DNA of 64,000 bases. Source: Galerina marginata (lineage: Eukaryota > Basidiomycota > Agaricomycetes > Agaricales > Galerinaceae). Positions within the stretch are counted from its first letter, which is position 1. Each line of letters starts with the position of its first letter. Location of the stretch: the NCBI GenBank assembly GCA_023014335.1, contig JAECYW010000007.1, positions 2,728,001 to 2,792,000 on the forward strand, read 5' to 3'. A program made the translations under genes and the position numbers. The notes under the pieces were generated by a model that saw only the letters and a list, made by a program, of their open reading frames with translations, was not told the origin of the DNA and did no database searches. Positions 11,204 through 21,472 of this stretch are shown here, piece by piece.

Positions 11204-11841
11204 GGTGGTGACGAGTCTGCTGGGAATCTTAGAGTAGACCGGTGGAAGTCGTGTCTTAGCCAGAAGTTCACTGGAGTGAGAGATCACTGACAAATTACAC
11301 AAATATGGTCGTCTCTTGAGGCAGAGGCCGGTGATGGTGTTAAATTTGGAGGGCTTATCTTATCCCATCGCTGCAAGTTGACAGGTCAGGCCATTAAAAC
11401 AATCAGTGAACTTTAAACTACCTTAATTATAGCCCGTACTCATTAACGCCGACTTTCTACCCGCGAATTAGATATCAGAGAGTATAGGTGGTTGGTAGAA
11501 GAGAACAGGTTGAGAGGCAGAATCGGAACTTTCGGCTCCGCAAAACTGCCGTATCACATGACTATCCCCGTCCGCGACTCTGAGGATAACTGATTCGGAC
11601 AACTCGGACCACTCACCTCCTAATCTACCGTAGATCAACGTTGTCGAATCTCAACAGTTAATTGTTATAAGGTGCTTCAACTCTCACTAATTCAATTATT
11701 TGCATCCAAACACCACACAGTATCGTTTATTGTCAAGCAATACGAATACATAACAAGTAGTCAGTTGTTAATGAGTGTTCGGTTCGAATGAAGTTGCAAA
11801 TATGCTGGACACTGTACGCGCTGTTCATCAGGCAAGAATCA
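11204..11841. other. Intergenic, no gene seen
   Basis: AT-rich, with short frames only. It lies between the kelch promoter side and the 3' end of the secreted repeat gene. Confidence 0.4.
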
Positions 11842-12986
11842 TTAGAGCTTCTTGCCCGCTGCGTTGATGTGATTGAGGTAGGTTGGGTCGACGGGCTGGT
11901 GGTCAGCATAGACGTGGACGAGTTTGCCATTCTTTTCATTTGGCGGGGTTCCATAGGTGACTTTCATCCTCTTGTCGCTCGCGTCCCAAAAGCCAGCGGT
12001 GACATGGAGCCTGGGATCAGTAGACCCTTCGATGTGCGCCAAGTGACTGACGAGAAGAATTAGCAACTCAATTACGACGAGGGATTATTCGAATTAGCAC
12101 TTACACAACTTGCGCAGTGGTGGCACCGTTCTTTGCCATTTCACCCGCAACGAGCTTCCTGTGGTAGTCCTTCACTTGCTTGCGTTCGGCGCTGCCCTTA
12201 GCAAGACCTAGGTTAGTCATGTGTGCTTTAGCCGCGCCGCTGAATTTGATTGGGTTGTTGTTCTTTCCCGGCTCGCGAACTTCAAGGTCCCTAGAAGTGG
12301 AGGAAAGGTATTTAAGCGACGAGAACACGCCAGAGAAGAACGAAACATACTCAAAGTAGGGCAGTGACCTTCGAAGCGTTTTCCCGGCAGCATGAACGTG
12401 ACTGAGGTATATTGGGTCGACAGGATGGTGGTCAGCATAGACGTGGTGGAGCTGACCAGTCTTAGGCGGTGTTCCGTAGGTGCTCTTCATCCTCTTGTCA
12501 CTTGCGTCCCAGAAGCCGGCAGTGACGTGCAACTTGGGATCAACTGACCCTTTCAAGTGCACCAAGTGACTAGCCAAACACATAAAAAGATACATAAAAG
12601 GTTGAAATGAAAAACTGGAAGTGGTATTACTTACCGGACTTGGGCAGAGTCAGCACCATTCTTCGCCATCTCTTCGGCGACAATTTTCCTGTGGTAGGCC
12701 TTTACTTGTTTGCGTTCCGCGCTTCCTTTAGCAAGGCCTAAGTTGTCCATGTGTGCTTTTGCCCCACTGTGGAACTTAATCTTGTTGGGAATGATATTCT
12801 TTCCAGGCTCACGGGCCTCGAGCACACTGCAGGGAAACAATGAGCAATGAGAGTAAACAGTATCAAGACAGGATTAATTCCAACATACTCGATGGAGTCC
12901 AAATCGGACCGCTTGACGGGCACGGTGAGGGCGGAAACACCTCCAAGGATAGCGGTGGCAAGTGTGAAGAGAGAGAAAAGACGCAT
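11842..12986 (-). CDS. Secreted two-unit tandem-repeat protein, family not recognised (copy A)
   Basis: Five exons: 12986-12889, 12826-12635, 12569-12351, 12290-12105 and 12046-11842, giving 299 residues. Exon 1 encodes a signal peptide (MRLFSLFTLATAILGGVSA) followed by LTVPVKR, a possible Kex2 site. Exons 2 and 4 encode an alpha-type module (REPGKN...IKF, AKAH, GLAKGSAERKQVK, YHRK, EMAKNGA, AQV). Exons 3 and 5 encode a beta-type module (HL.H..GS.DP.LHVTAGFWDASDKRMK, YGTPP, HVYADH.PVDP, AAGK). The protein is thus signal plus two alpha-beta units. Every intron interrupts a codon after its second base, so all internal exons are symmetric. I do not recognise the family. A paralogue lies 5.9 kb away at 17760-18884. 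Hydrophilic, no cysteine-rich pattern; function unknown. Confidence 0.85.
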
Positions 12987-13042
12987 ATTGTTTGAAGGAT
13001 ACGTTTAGACGTTTAGATGTATGTGGATTTGAGGTTGAGAAG

Positions 13043-13118
13043 TGACCAGCACTAATCAAGTGTGAATGAGGGAGCGCAGCTGAAGACTTTCCGTCGAGTG
13101 CGTCCTCCTTTTATAAGA
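13043..13118 (-). promoter_or_regulatory. Upstream block and TATA box of repeat-protein gene A
   Basis: The block GTGACCAGCAC..AATCAAG, then GAGCGCAGCTGAAGA, upstream of the start codon is nearly identical to the block upstream of copy B (18937-19007). In the direction of transcription, TATAAAA lies at about 13118-13109, some 125 bp upstream of the ATG. Conservation between paralogues suggests a retained core promoter or 5' UTR, though recent duplication alone could explain it. Confidence 0.55.
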
Positions 13119-13119
13119 A

Positions 13120-15330
13120 AGTCTCCGTTGTATGGGGTGGCCCAGGCCTGGTCGGATTCATGTCGATCCTTCAACAAAGTCTATCCGCTTATGGTTGGTC
13201 AGCGGGCAATGCGCCACATTCCGAAGTCGAGTTTGCGTCGACTAGAGAGCTCCGTTAAGCTCGGAATGGCAAGATTCTTAAAATATCTTAAAACGGACCT
13301 GGAGCAGTTCATCTGTAGAAGCTGAATCGAGCATACTGTACTGCCTTTTGGATTTGAGGTTGAGCTGTCAGGAGCCTAACTTGAAGATTAAAATATTGCT
13401 GGATGAAAGAGACAGGCTAGCGCCTGGAAAGTTCGTTGAGCCCAAGGCACATGGTGGCAGTACAGACAGCGCCTCTTGAGCGGGGTCCGGAACAATTGGA
13501 CTGTCCGTTCAAAATCCGTTGCATCACGCAACAGTTTCAAGTCACGGAAGTATATCTCACCGGATCTGAGAGTAGGCGAGAATGTTCCAACGACGATGCC
13601 AGAAACCTTCCGCGGGTTGGAATCTTACTAGTAATCATCTGCACGAGTCAAAGGGCAGGCTGTTATTGGTTCAATTCTCGTTTGCCGCGGATGGAGGAAA
13701 CAACGCAGGGAGTGAAAACGCTGAAATACACTCTCGCAAACGCAAATCTCTTTTGAAACCGCAAGCTACCCTAGAAGTTTCACCGAGATTTCAAAGCATC
13801 GGAGAGGAACAAGGCTTAAGGTAACCGCTTAGGTCTCGACGTCAAACCTCCATTGCGATTGAAACGCACCAAGGCACCAAGTGGTACGCATTGTCACATT
13901 GACACATCTAGAACTATTATCAAAGGTCGAGAATTCCAACGAATGGATGAGACGACAGAGAATAGACGTCAAGAAGACCCATGACAGAAAAATTAAAACA
14001 CACCGACGATCCAAAATGGACTGACTAATCCCTCGTGCTTCTCGAGCATGAACATCGTTGATGGGGGTGCAAAAATTCCAATACACAACCAACATCCACT
14101 GAGTTCCATCGCATTTCAGTCAAGCCATGGCGTTGGCGGTCGCTTCAGCAATGTAGGCCAAGTTGACCGAAGGCTCCAGAGTCCTCCATATGGGGGTTCC
14201 TGTCAGCAGGGACTCAAAAAGGCCGAATCTTGAATGTACCCGTGGTTATTCACCTGATGACACTCATAGCTCAATGCGTGGGCCTACAGGCGGTGGATGG
14301 GGGAGAGTAATACCTTAGTAGACGACGGTGGTGAGTATGTCTTTTCTCAATTTTTATTTGTACGTGATTTCATCGGGGCTCGGCCAAAACGAGACAAGCG
14401 CTACTGATGCTTGCATTGATTGTCTTTTCTTTGCCCACTATCTCTCAGGATAAGTTCTACGGTGAACGAGGCATCCTCTTAATCAGCCAGCATTTTTTGT
14501 GAGCGGTTCACTCTCTAACTTTAGTTTACTCAGCATATTTAAATAGTGCCCATCCATATGGTACATAACCCATCATATTCCTGTGATCTCCCTCGAAACC
14601 GGTCTTCGTCTTCGTCATTCGATACACAAGGAGTTTGAAAAGTTCAAAGTAATAGAGCTAGATTCCGATCTGGTCAGTGATTGGATATCTAAATTAAATT
14701 AAAGCGTACTGCGCTCCTCGAATTCTCAATGCGTTGAGAACAAGAAGTCCCAAATAGTTAATTCACTCTGTGTGCAAGAAATCGATCATGAGGGAGAATG
14801 CTTTTCATTTCTGAGATATTTGAAGAATCATTTTTCTCTAGCCGCCAATCATTGACATGTAGCAATCCACCTAACTCTCGTCCGATCAGTTCCTGTGAGA
14901 CGACATGGTCAACATCTTCCTCGTCAACCGACACGAAGCCGTGCTGCTTTTCAGCAGTTTAAATGAAAGAGCCTGCCAGGTCAATTATTGAGGCAGTTCT
15001 ACAATCCATGTCGACCGGACAAATAGCTAACTTAAATTATTTTGTACTTTACTGTACAAGCCGCTGGTATCCATGTCTTCAGCGATGTTGAATGGACTGG
15101 CTCATCACTGAGGATCCTGAGCACGCTCTGTTGCCTTCATATGAATTTGACCGATAGAAAACCCAGGCCGCAGGTGACTATACGTCGGTTATATAATGAA
15201 ATCGGACTTCGACAGAATCCTTTCTAGGAACTACGATGTCAAATAGTACATCTAACGATTTGACGAATCTGCATATGGAAACCAGACTGGGGGAAACGTG
15301 GGGATATTTTGCACATCGCCGAACTTTCAC
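13120..15330. other. 2.2-kb stretch without supported gene
   Basis: Short frames only. Intron-like borders appear near 14330 (GTGAGTATGT) and 14450 (TCTCTCAG), but no long frame joins them, so a decayed gene is possible. No transposon ends were found. Confidence 0.35.
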
Positions 15331-15712
15331 TCAAATACATCCAACTTGGAATCCGAAGGATTCTGTTCCCGGGGCCTTGATGCACGAGTTTCCTCCGGGA
15401 CAACCGACGGGTACAGTCCACTCGTTGTGGTCGCATTGACCATGCGCCTAAAAAATTGACGTTAATAGGTACCTATTGTTAAGAACGGATGGTTCTTACC
15501 CATGTATGAATCATGGCGTTATTCAATGAAGTAATGCGAATACTGTTCACACCACTTTGAGTGATGCAGCCGTTGGTAGCAAATGTGCCACTATCCTCGG
15601 CCAATAAGTCATTGCAATTCGAGTCGGACTATAGCTGAATGCTGTAAGAACTCCCGTTAACGCCGAGGACGGTGAGGAGGACAGAGAGGGAGAGAAGGAT
15701 GTAACTCTGCAT
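15331..15712 (-). pseudogene. Small secreted protein gene with in-frame TAG
   Basis: Two exons, 15712-15500 and 15447-15331, joined in phase 0 by a 52-nt intron with perfect GTAAGA and TTTTTTAG borders. The frame encodes a clear signal peptide (MQSYILLSLSVLLTVLGVNG), then a mature domain of about 88 codons with Cys in the pattern SNCND, NGCITQ, GQCDHNEW, VGCPGGNSCIKAP and QVGCI. Total coding length is 330 nt, in frame from start to stop except for one TAG at 15631-15629, eight codons after the signal peptide. Cysteine spacing, splice sites and the reading frame after the TAG are all preserved, so the lesion is recent, a polymorphism or a sequencing error. No family recognised; a cysteine-containing effector-like or cell-wall protein is a reasonable guess. 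Confidence 0.65.
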
Positions 15713-15749
15713 CGGATACTTGATTGCAACTGGGTGCTGCTGCGATCTG

Positions 15750-16260
15750 ACTTCATCCCCTACCACTGCCCTTTTATACCTTGAGGAGGCTGTTTTAAAG
15801 TTTGGGTAATATATGGGTCAATCGGTATTGAACTATCAATCGCAAGTAGTTTAGTTGGTTTATTGAATAATGGCCAGGAATGTTGCACCGTTCCCAGAAA
15901 TTCTTTTTTTATTCTGCTTCTAGCGAAGAGTGATGGAAACTCTTTACGTTGAACATACATACTTCACTTACGGTCTCCGATCAGATAGTACTTTTCAATG
16001 GCTCGGACATAAAATTTTGAGAGAAGTAGTTGACTGATGCTTACAGCCATAAATGGAAAAGATCTTTACCTTTATGTATTCCTTCGGATATTCCTTGCCG
16101 AAGTTCCTGCAAAAATTAGAATCGATGAGCTTCTCATCGGAAAAGGTGATGGTCAGATGTACAAATGTATGATACACCAACTCGGCATGACAGCATATTT
16201 TGTTCGCTGATTATTACGAGTCAGAAGAAGACAACGCGTTTATTTCTTCTCTGGTTATAA
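15750..16260. other. Intergenic, no gene seen
   Basis: AT-rich region upstream of the small secreted gene. Short frames only. Confidence 0.35.
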
Positions 16261-17691
16261 TCAAGCTTCAGTCAGCGGCGACTGCGGCGCGACGCCAGAG
16301 AAGCCGATCCCTCCTGCACCTGTAAGTAAATAGCCGCGTTCCGGCCACATCGGGCTCATGCACCAATTGCCTTCCACATATTTCCAACTCTTTCCTCGAA
16401 ACGTCCGCGAGAAATTCAGTATATAAACTAATTTTACGGTCGTGCTGTTCGTCAGGTGCTGTATGCCATGTGCAAGTGGTTCCGTTCTTTTTACAGACGG
16501 AATAAGCTGAAGGGCTCTGGAGAATTTGAGCTTGAGGGTAAAATTAAAGACGTCCAGCCATCCAGATGAATACGAAGGTTTTCGCATGTAATTCCCAAGC
16601 CAATGACAGCTATAAGGTGGATGAAATGTAGAAATGGCAAGGGTAAATGGTTAACTCTAGATGAGAGAGATCGTCTGATTTATTATACAGTTTCAAGTAA
16701 GTTAGGAAACATGCTCGGTAGCAGCCATATCTGGCTAAAGGAGAGGGTGAACCTCGAAATCGGAAGAGAATGCACATCCAGGCGCAAAGACGAGATGATC
16801 CAAGCATAAATATAGGCAGGAACTCTTTTCCCAGTTTCGGTATCAAGCCGAGAAAGGTGGGGCAGAGTAAATGCGCCAAGCTGGGGAATAGCTTGATCGC
16901 CGTCGTTCCAGATCATTCGTCCTTCAAGGAAAAGCGTGCTGGAGAGTCAAGTAGCTGACGAGCGGAAATGAACGTAAGATGATGTAGAATGCGGCATTGC
17001 GATAGCCAGGTAGCTCGTGGGTTGATTTTGACATTTATTGCTGAGAACGAGGTAAGGCGCTTGGCTATTGAATATGAGAGATTTGATGGCTGAGTGGTCT
17101 TCTTTGAAGCAGACACAGAAATAGTTCCAGCTGAGGCGTTGGTCTTTCGAAGGAGACAATTGACTGTCATTTATGTTCGTGGCTGGACCGTGCGTCCCGA
17201 GGGAGGTCTAGGTGGCGTATTTTGGTCCAACTTTTCATGAAGTCTATACATGTCGATTTCCTCGCAGTAGACCCCCCGATAAAGAGGGCTGGACGACCTA
17301 TACAGTGCATGATTACTGACTTCGTTTCTGCACGAGCGGGTTTCCTGGTCACGGCTTCCAAGTTCCAAAGTAGATAAGTAACATGTCCCTCCAAGGATAG
17401 TTATAGCCCGTATCTTAATGCTGAGCTCGAAAGGGTAAATATCAGCAGAGATCACTGTATACGGCTTTCCAGTGGCATTCAGTAGTCTGAAAGTCGGAGG
17501 TTCGATGAAATCGAATAAAATGACATAGTAGCAGAGCTCAAGCCCGAAACGAAGGTCATGAATCGGAAGTGCAAATTTAAACCACACGTGATGTAGACGC
17601 GTCGCGTCGAAGGCCAAATCAAGGCAAATATCGTAGACCTGCACAAACGAATACGAGCCGAATTATGGTTGACACTTGGTTGGGTTTTCAA
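16261..17691 (-). other. Possible degenerate multi-exon gene, function unknown
   Basis: Several minus-strand frames follow one another: 17644-17171 (157 codons, beginning just after a CAG acceptor-like site), 17159-16947, 16916-16683 (same frame as the previous one, separated by a single TGA) and 16587-16261 (opens with an ATG and ends with GGIGFSGVAP). Their order, shared strand and non-repetitive protein text suggest an old gene of about 400 residues with introns and at least one stop. I could not assemble a convincing transcript or recognise a domain; the text is not enough to call an F-box or WD protein. Low-confidence placeholder. Confidence 0.25.
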
Positions 17692-17759
17692 TTCAAACTC
17701 GAACGATTCATCATGTCCAAAAATTATTGAATTAATCTAAACTACGCTCAAGCAATACA

Positions 17760-18884
17760 TTACAAGGTCTTTCCTGCTTTCGTGACGTGGTGGAGGTAGG
17801 TAGGGTCGACGGGGTGGTGCTCAGCGTAGACGTGGTGCAGCTGACCGGTCTTGGGTGGGGTTCCGTAGTGGCTCTTCATCCTCTTGTCATCCTTGTCCCA
17901 GAAACCAGCGGTGACGTGCAATTTGGGGTCGACGGATCCTTGCTTGTGCGAGAGGTGACTAGTACATAAAAGGTTAAACTAAAATATGGTGGACGTGTCG
18001 AAAGGTTACATTACACAACTTGAGCGGAGTGAGCACCGTTCTTAGCCATCTCCTCGCCGACGATCTTCCTGTGGTACTCCTTGACTGCCTTGCGCTCAGC
18101 ACTTCCCTTGACGAGACCGAGGCTGTCCATGTGTGCTTTCGCACCTCCGCTGAATTTAATCTTGTTGGGGACGGCGTTCTTAGCACGGGCCTCGAGTTCT
18201 CTAGGAAAAACAAGCATACACTCAGCAAATGGAATTTGATTGTGAATTAAAAACGTACTCGAAGTCGTCGAATGAGCGTCTGAGAGTTTTGCCCGCAGCA
18301 TGGACGTGGTGAAGGTAAGGTCGGGTCGACGGGGTGGTGTTCAGCGTAGACGTGGTGGAGCTGGCCGGTCTTGGGTGGTGTTCCGTAGTGGACTCTTCAT
18401 TCTCTTGTCATCCTTGTCCCAGAAGCCGGCGGTAACGTGCAACTTCGGGTCAACAGATCCCTGCTTGTGCGAAAGGTGACTAAATAGAATAAGGAGGTTG
18501 AACAGAATGTTTTGCGGACATGTTCGAGCAGGTACTTACACAACTTGAGCAGAGTGAGCACCGTTCTTGGCCATCTCCTCGCCGACGATCTTCCTGTGGT
18601 ACTCCTTCACCGCCTTGCGCTCAGCACTTCCCTTGACGAGACCGAGGCTGTCCATGTGCGCTTTGGCCCCTCCGCTGAATTTAATCTTGTTGGGGACGGC
18701 GTTCTTTGCAGGTTCACGGACCTCGAGCACACTAGAAGAATAATAAGCATTGAGACGGAATGACAGAAAATACACTCTGAACGCACTCGATGGAGTCAAA
18801 TTCGCCCCGTTTGACGGGCACAGTCAGGGCGGAGACGCCTCCGAGGATAGCTGTGGCAAACGTAAAGAGAGAGAAAGCACGCAT
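17760..18884 (-). pseudogene. Secreted tandem-repeat protein, copy B, with two +1 insertions in exon 3
   Basis: Same five-exon structure as copy A (11842-12986): 18884-18787, 18731-18540, 18479-18259, 18200-18015 and 17958-17760. Exons 1, 2 and 4 have exactly the same lengths as in copy A (98, 192 and 186 nt). Exon 3 is 221 nt instead of 219: one extra base near 18392 and one near 18317, seen by comparison with exon 5 and with copy A. Both break the frame and bring a TGA into the shifted part. Exons 4 and 5 are intact. Because all introns lie after the second codon base, leaving out exon 3 would keep the frame and give signal, alpha, alpha, beta. So this is either a pseudogene, a gene using exon skipping, or an assembly error. 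Function unknown; MRAFSLFTFATAILGGVSA is a signal peptide. Confidence 0.75.
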
Positions 18885-18936
18885 AATGATCGTTCAAGAG
18901 TTTGATAAGTTTAGATGAGTGGACGTGGGCTTGAAA

Positions 18937-19007
18937 AGTGACCAGCACGAATCAAGAGGGAGAGCGCAGCTGAAGATTTTCTGTCGTGGGGCATCGTGTC
19001 TTTATAC
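18937..19007 (-). promoter_or_regulatory. Upstream block and TATA box of repeat-protein gene B
   Basis: GTGACCAGCACGAATCAAG plus GAGCGCAGCTGAAGA, then TATAAAG in the transcribed direction at about 19007-19001, roughly 120 bp before the ATG. It is the counterpart of 13043-13118. Confidence 0.5.
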
Positions 19008-19009
19008 GA

Positions 19010-19843
19010 TTTTCCATCAAATTACCTAAGCTGCAACTTGATGAGTACCTCGTGTCCATGCTCCACGCGTTGGCGAAGCTTCTTCCGACGTCCGTGTCGA
19101 CCAGCCAAAATTAATCCGCTCTAGACACGGTAAACAGGCTACAGCTGTCAGGGAAGTACCAGAGACTGATAATCAGTATTTCTACGAAACGCGAGTAAAG
19201 TCTTGTACAGTCATGGTACTTGCTGGTTTCTCCTCGCTCAGAGATGCTCTGCTTGCCTTAGCTCCACCGCTGATCACGGATCTTCCGCCTTCATTAGCGC
19301 AAGAATCACACGAGTGTTGGGTTGATGGGAATCTGCGAAGCAGCCGCAGTCCAGTCCAGTGGGCTGTAATTATTTTAGGGCCTTTCGTCTCTCTAGTAGT
19401 TAGTTGAATATTCGACCATCCCGTTCGACAAGAAACGAGAAATAACCACCACCAGCATCCTTTCTTGAAAGCTGTTGTAAGGACCTATATATTTAGCTGC
19501 GCAATGGCGGTCCTTGGCGCCTATACAGTGCGCTACCGGCTATGAACATCTGGACAGCAACAGTGTCCGTTGCCCAAGGAGCTTCGGATCGAGGTGGTGC
19601 TGAAGGAAGCGATCGAAACGTGAAACGTCCAACTTGATAGCATATGTCCATGCCAATCGTCGTAAAATTGAGTTAGCTCGTGAGATTCATCATTTTGAGG
19701 CAGTCCACCTGGCTACGATCGGTTTTTGTGTTACAGCTTCCTTCTGTTCATAAACGAGCTAAGATTAACAACAATCCATACCACAGACAAGACCCAGACA
19801 GCTCTATTCAACTTTATCCTGAACGATCTAAACCTCCATTACC
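19010..19843. other. Intergenic between divergent loci
   Basis: No gene is seen. It holds the upstream regions of the repeat gene B (minus) and of the kinase-like gene (plus). Confidence 0.35.
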
Positions 19844-20934
19844 ATGGCATCTTTTTCTGAAGAAAAACTCGACTCCTCCGCCGGATATTTTGCCGGAGAA
19901 CCAGGAGCGACTCTACACAACGGCGAATGGACTATTATCCGCAAACTAGGATGGGGCTCACGCTCGTCTACCTGGCTCGTAGTTAATTCCAAGGATCCCA
20001 ACAACTTTGAAGCGATCAAAATATTTACCGTGGACGCAACTCAAGACCGGGGTTCGGCTAACGAGCTTGATCTCCTGCAGGGACCCCTCAAGGACGACTT
20101 CCAAACTCTTCCCTCTCTTCGCTCCAGTTTCTACGTAGAAAGTGCCAAAGGAAAACACCTTGCGCTTATTCTGCACGTCCTCGGCGGCTCTCTAGAATCT
20201 TCCGCCTCCAACATGGGGGTTCTTTACCTTTGGTAGCAGCTGTTAAGAAAATCGTCGCCGATGTTCTGGAATCGCTAGGCCGTTCTGCAAAAAAAGAAAA
20301 TCGTCCACTGGTTGTACGTATTACTTCTTTACCTATTAATCACTGCACTTACTGATTCGTTCTTCAGCCTGTCAACGCTGAAAATATTCTATTTTCTGGA
20401 CCACAACAGGGCTCTGATATCATTGCAGCCGTCGCCGCGTCACCCAACGCCCAAGCTGAGCAAGTTACCGACGCCCAAGGCACCGTGTATAAGGTCGCCA
20501 AGTCTCAGCCATTTTTACCCGAATCTGTGGACGACATTTCGGGTGAGGCACTTTACTTGTCAAATTTCGGCCATGGTAGGTGTTGGTTTCTCCATTTCTA
20601 CCAGGCAATTGGCTGACTGTGTTTCTGTAGCCGGTCCAGAACAAGGTGACGTTTCTAGCAAGTCTGATATTCTGGCTCTCGGAAAAACTGTTAGTTTTTC
20701 TTCTTTCGCTCTGGACGACAGTCATTCTAACATTAATTATAGGTCCATCTCTTGTTGACTGGATCCCAGTCCTCAGGCACTCCTGAAGCTATCGAACAAT
20801 CGTTGACCTCGAGTGGAAAGTTGGCCGGTGACGAAATTTCTGCTACTGCAGTATTCCTAGGATCACTACTTGCGACCAACCCTGCGCAAAGACCAAGCGC
20901 AATTGATCTCCTTGGGAATAACTGGTTGCAGTGA
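19844..20934 (+). pseudogene. SRPK-like pseudokinase, frameshifted
   Basis: Four exons: 19844-20313, 20368-20575, 20631-20689 and 20743-20934. The N-lobe has a Gly-rich loop (RKLGWGSRSSTWLV) and a beta-3 lysine (FEAIKIF), typical of fungal SRPK-like kinases. The catalytic loop, normally H-x-D-x-K-x-x-N, reads PVNAENILF, so the Asp and Lys are gone. The metal-binding DFG is NFG (LYLSNFGHA). The activation-segment region (GPEQGDVSSKSDILALGKTVHLLLTG) and the C-terminal NPAQRPSAIDLL..NWL motif are kept. Catalysis is therefore unlikely. Exon 1 also has a frameshift at a five-G run (20215-20219): the frame before it is kinase N-lobe, and the frame after it continues SLPLVAAVKKIVADVL. Exon 1 is 470 nt, one short of a multiple of three, while exons 2-4 sum to 459. 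The missing base could be real or a homopolymer error. Confidence 0.78.
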
Positions 20935-21472
20935 TTGCGTCGTCATCTGAATAGTAGGCGGCTGCCATAGAAAATCAAGCATTGTGTAAAGCACTGACTG
21001 TATCATGCATGTACCGAAATATCCTAGTAGTCCCTGTAACCTTGGAATCGTGAGTTTGGTTTGTATGATAAATGATACTTGAGAACGCCATACCTACTAC
21101 TCCAGGTTCGTTCAGCTGCGAAGGAAATGATGAAACATCATCACTTGGGAGCAACTTCGGGAGCAAGTCGGGAGCAAGCTTTATGAAATGGAGCGTAAGT
21201 ATTCATTTTGGCGAGGATAGATAGAGTAGTAGCATCATAGAATATCCGTGATTCTGTGGATTTCGATGATTGACACCAATATGTGAAAAAGCAGTGGAGG
21301 AGCATCAGCCTATATCACCAGCCGGTCCGAGTCGGGTACGATCGGTCGATCACATGGTTAGCCAATAACCGCGCGATTTGAAATTGAGATAATTAGTGCC
21401 GTCTTGCGACAAAAGAACTACAAAAGCTCGGACTCTGATGGTTCCTTGCTTTCCCCCCTTGCTTCACTCCAA
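20935..21472. other. Intergenic, no gene seen
   Basis: Spacer between the kinase-like gene and the F-box pseudogene. No features found apart from short frames. Confidence 0.35.

Noticed and set aside
11204..11302. Extended N-terminus of the kelch protein from 11302.
   Set aside because: That frame opens with a TTG codon; the first ATG is at 11203.
20314..20758. The 148-codon plus frame as an independent gene.
   Set aside because: It reads through introns of the kinase-like gene in a different frame.
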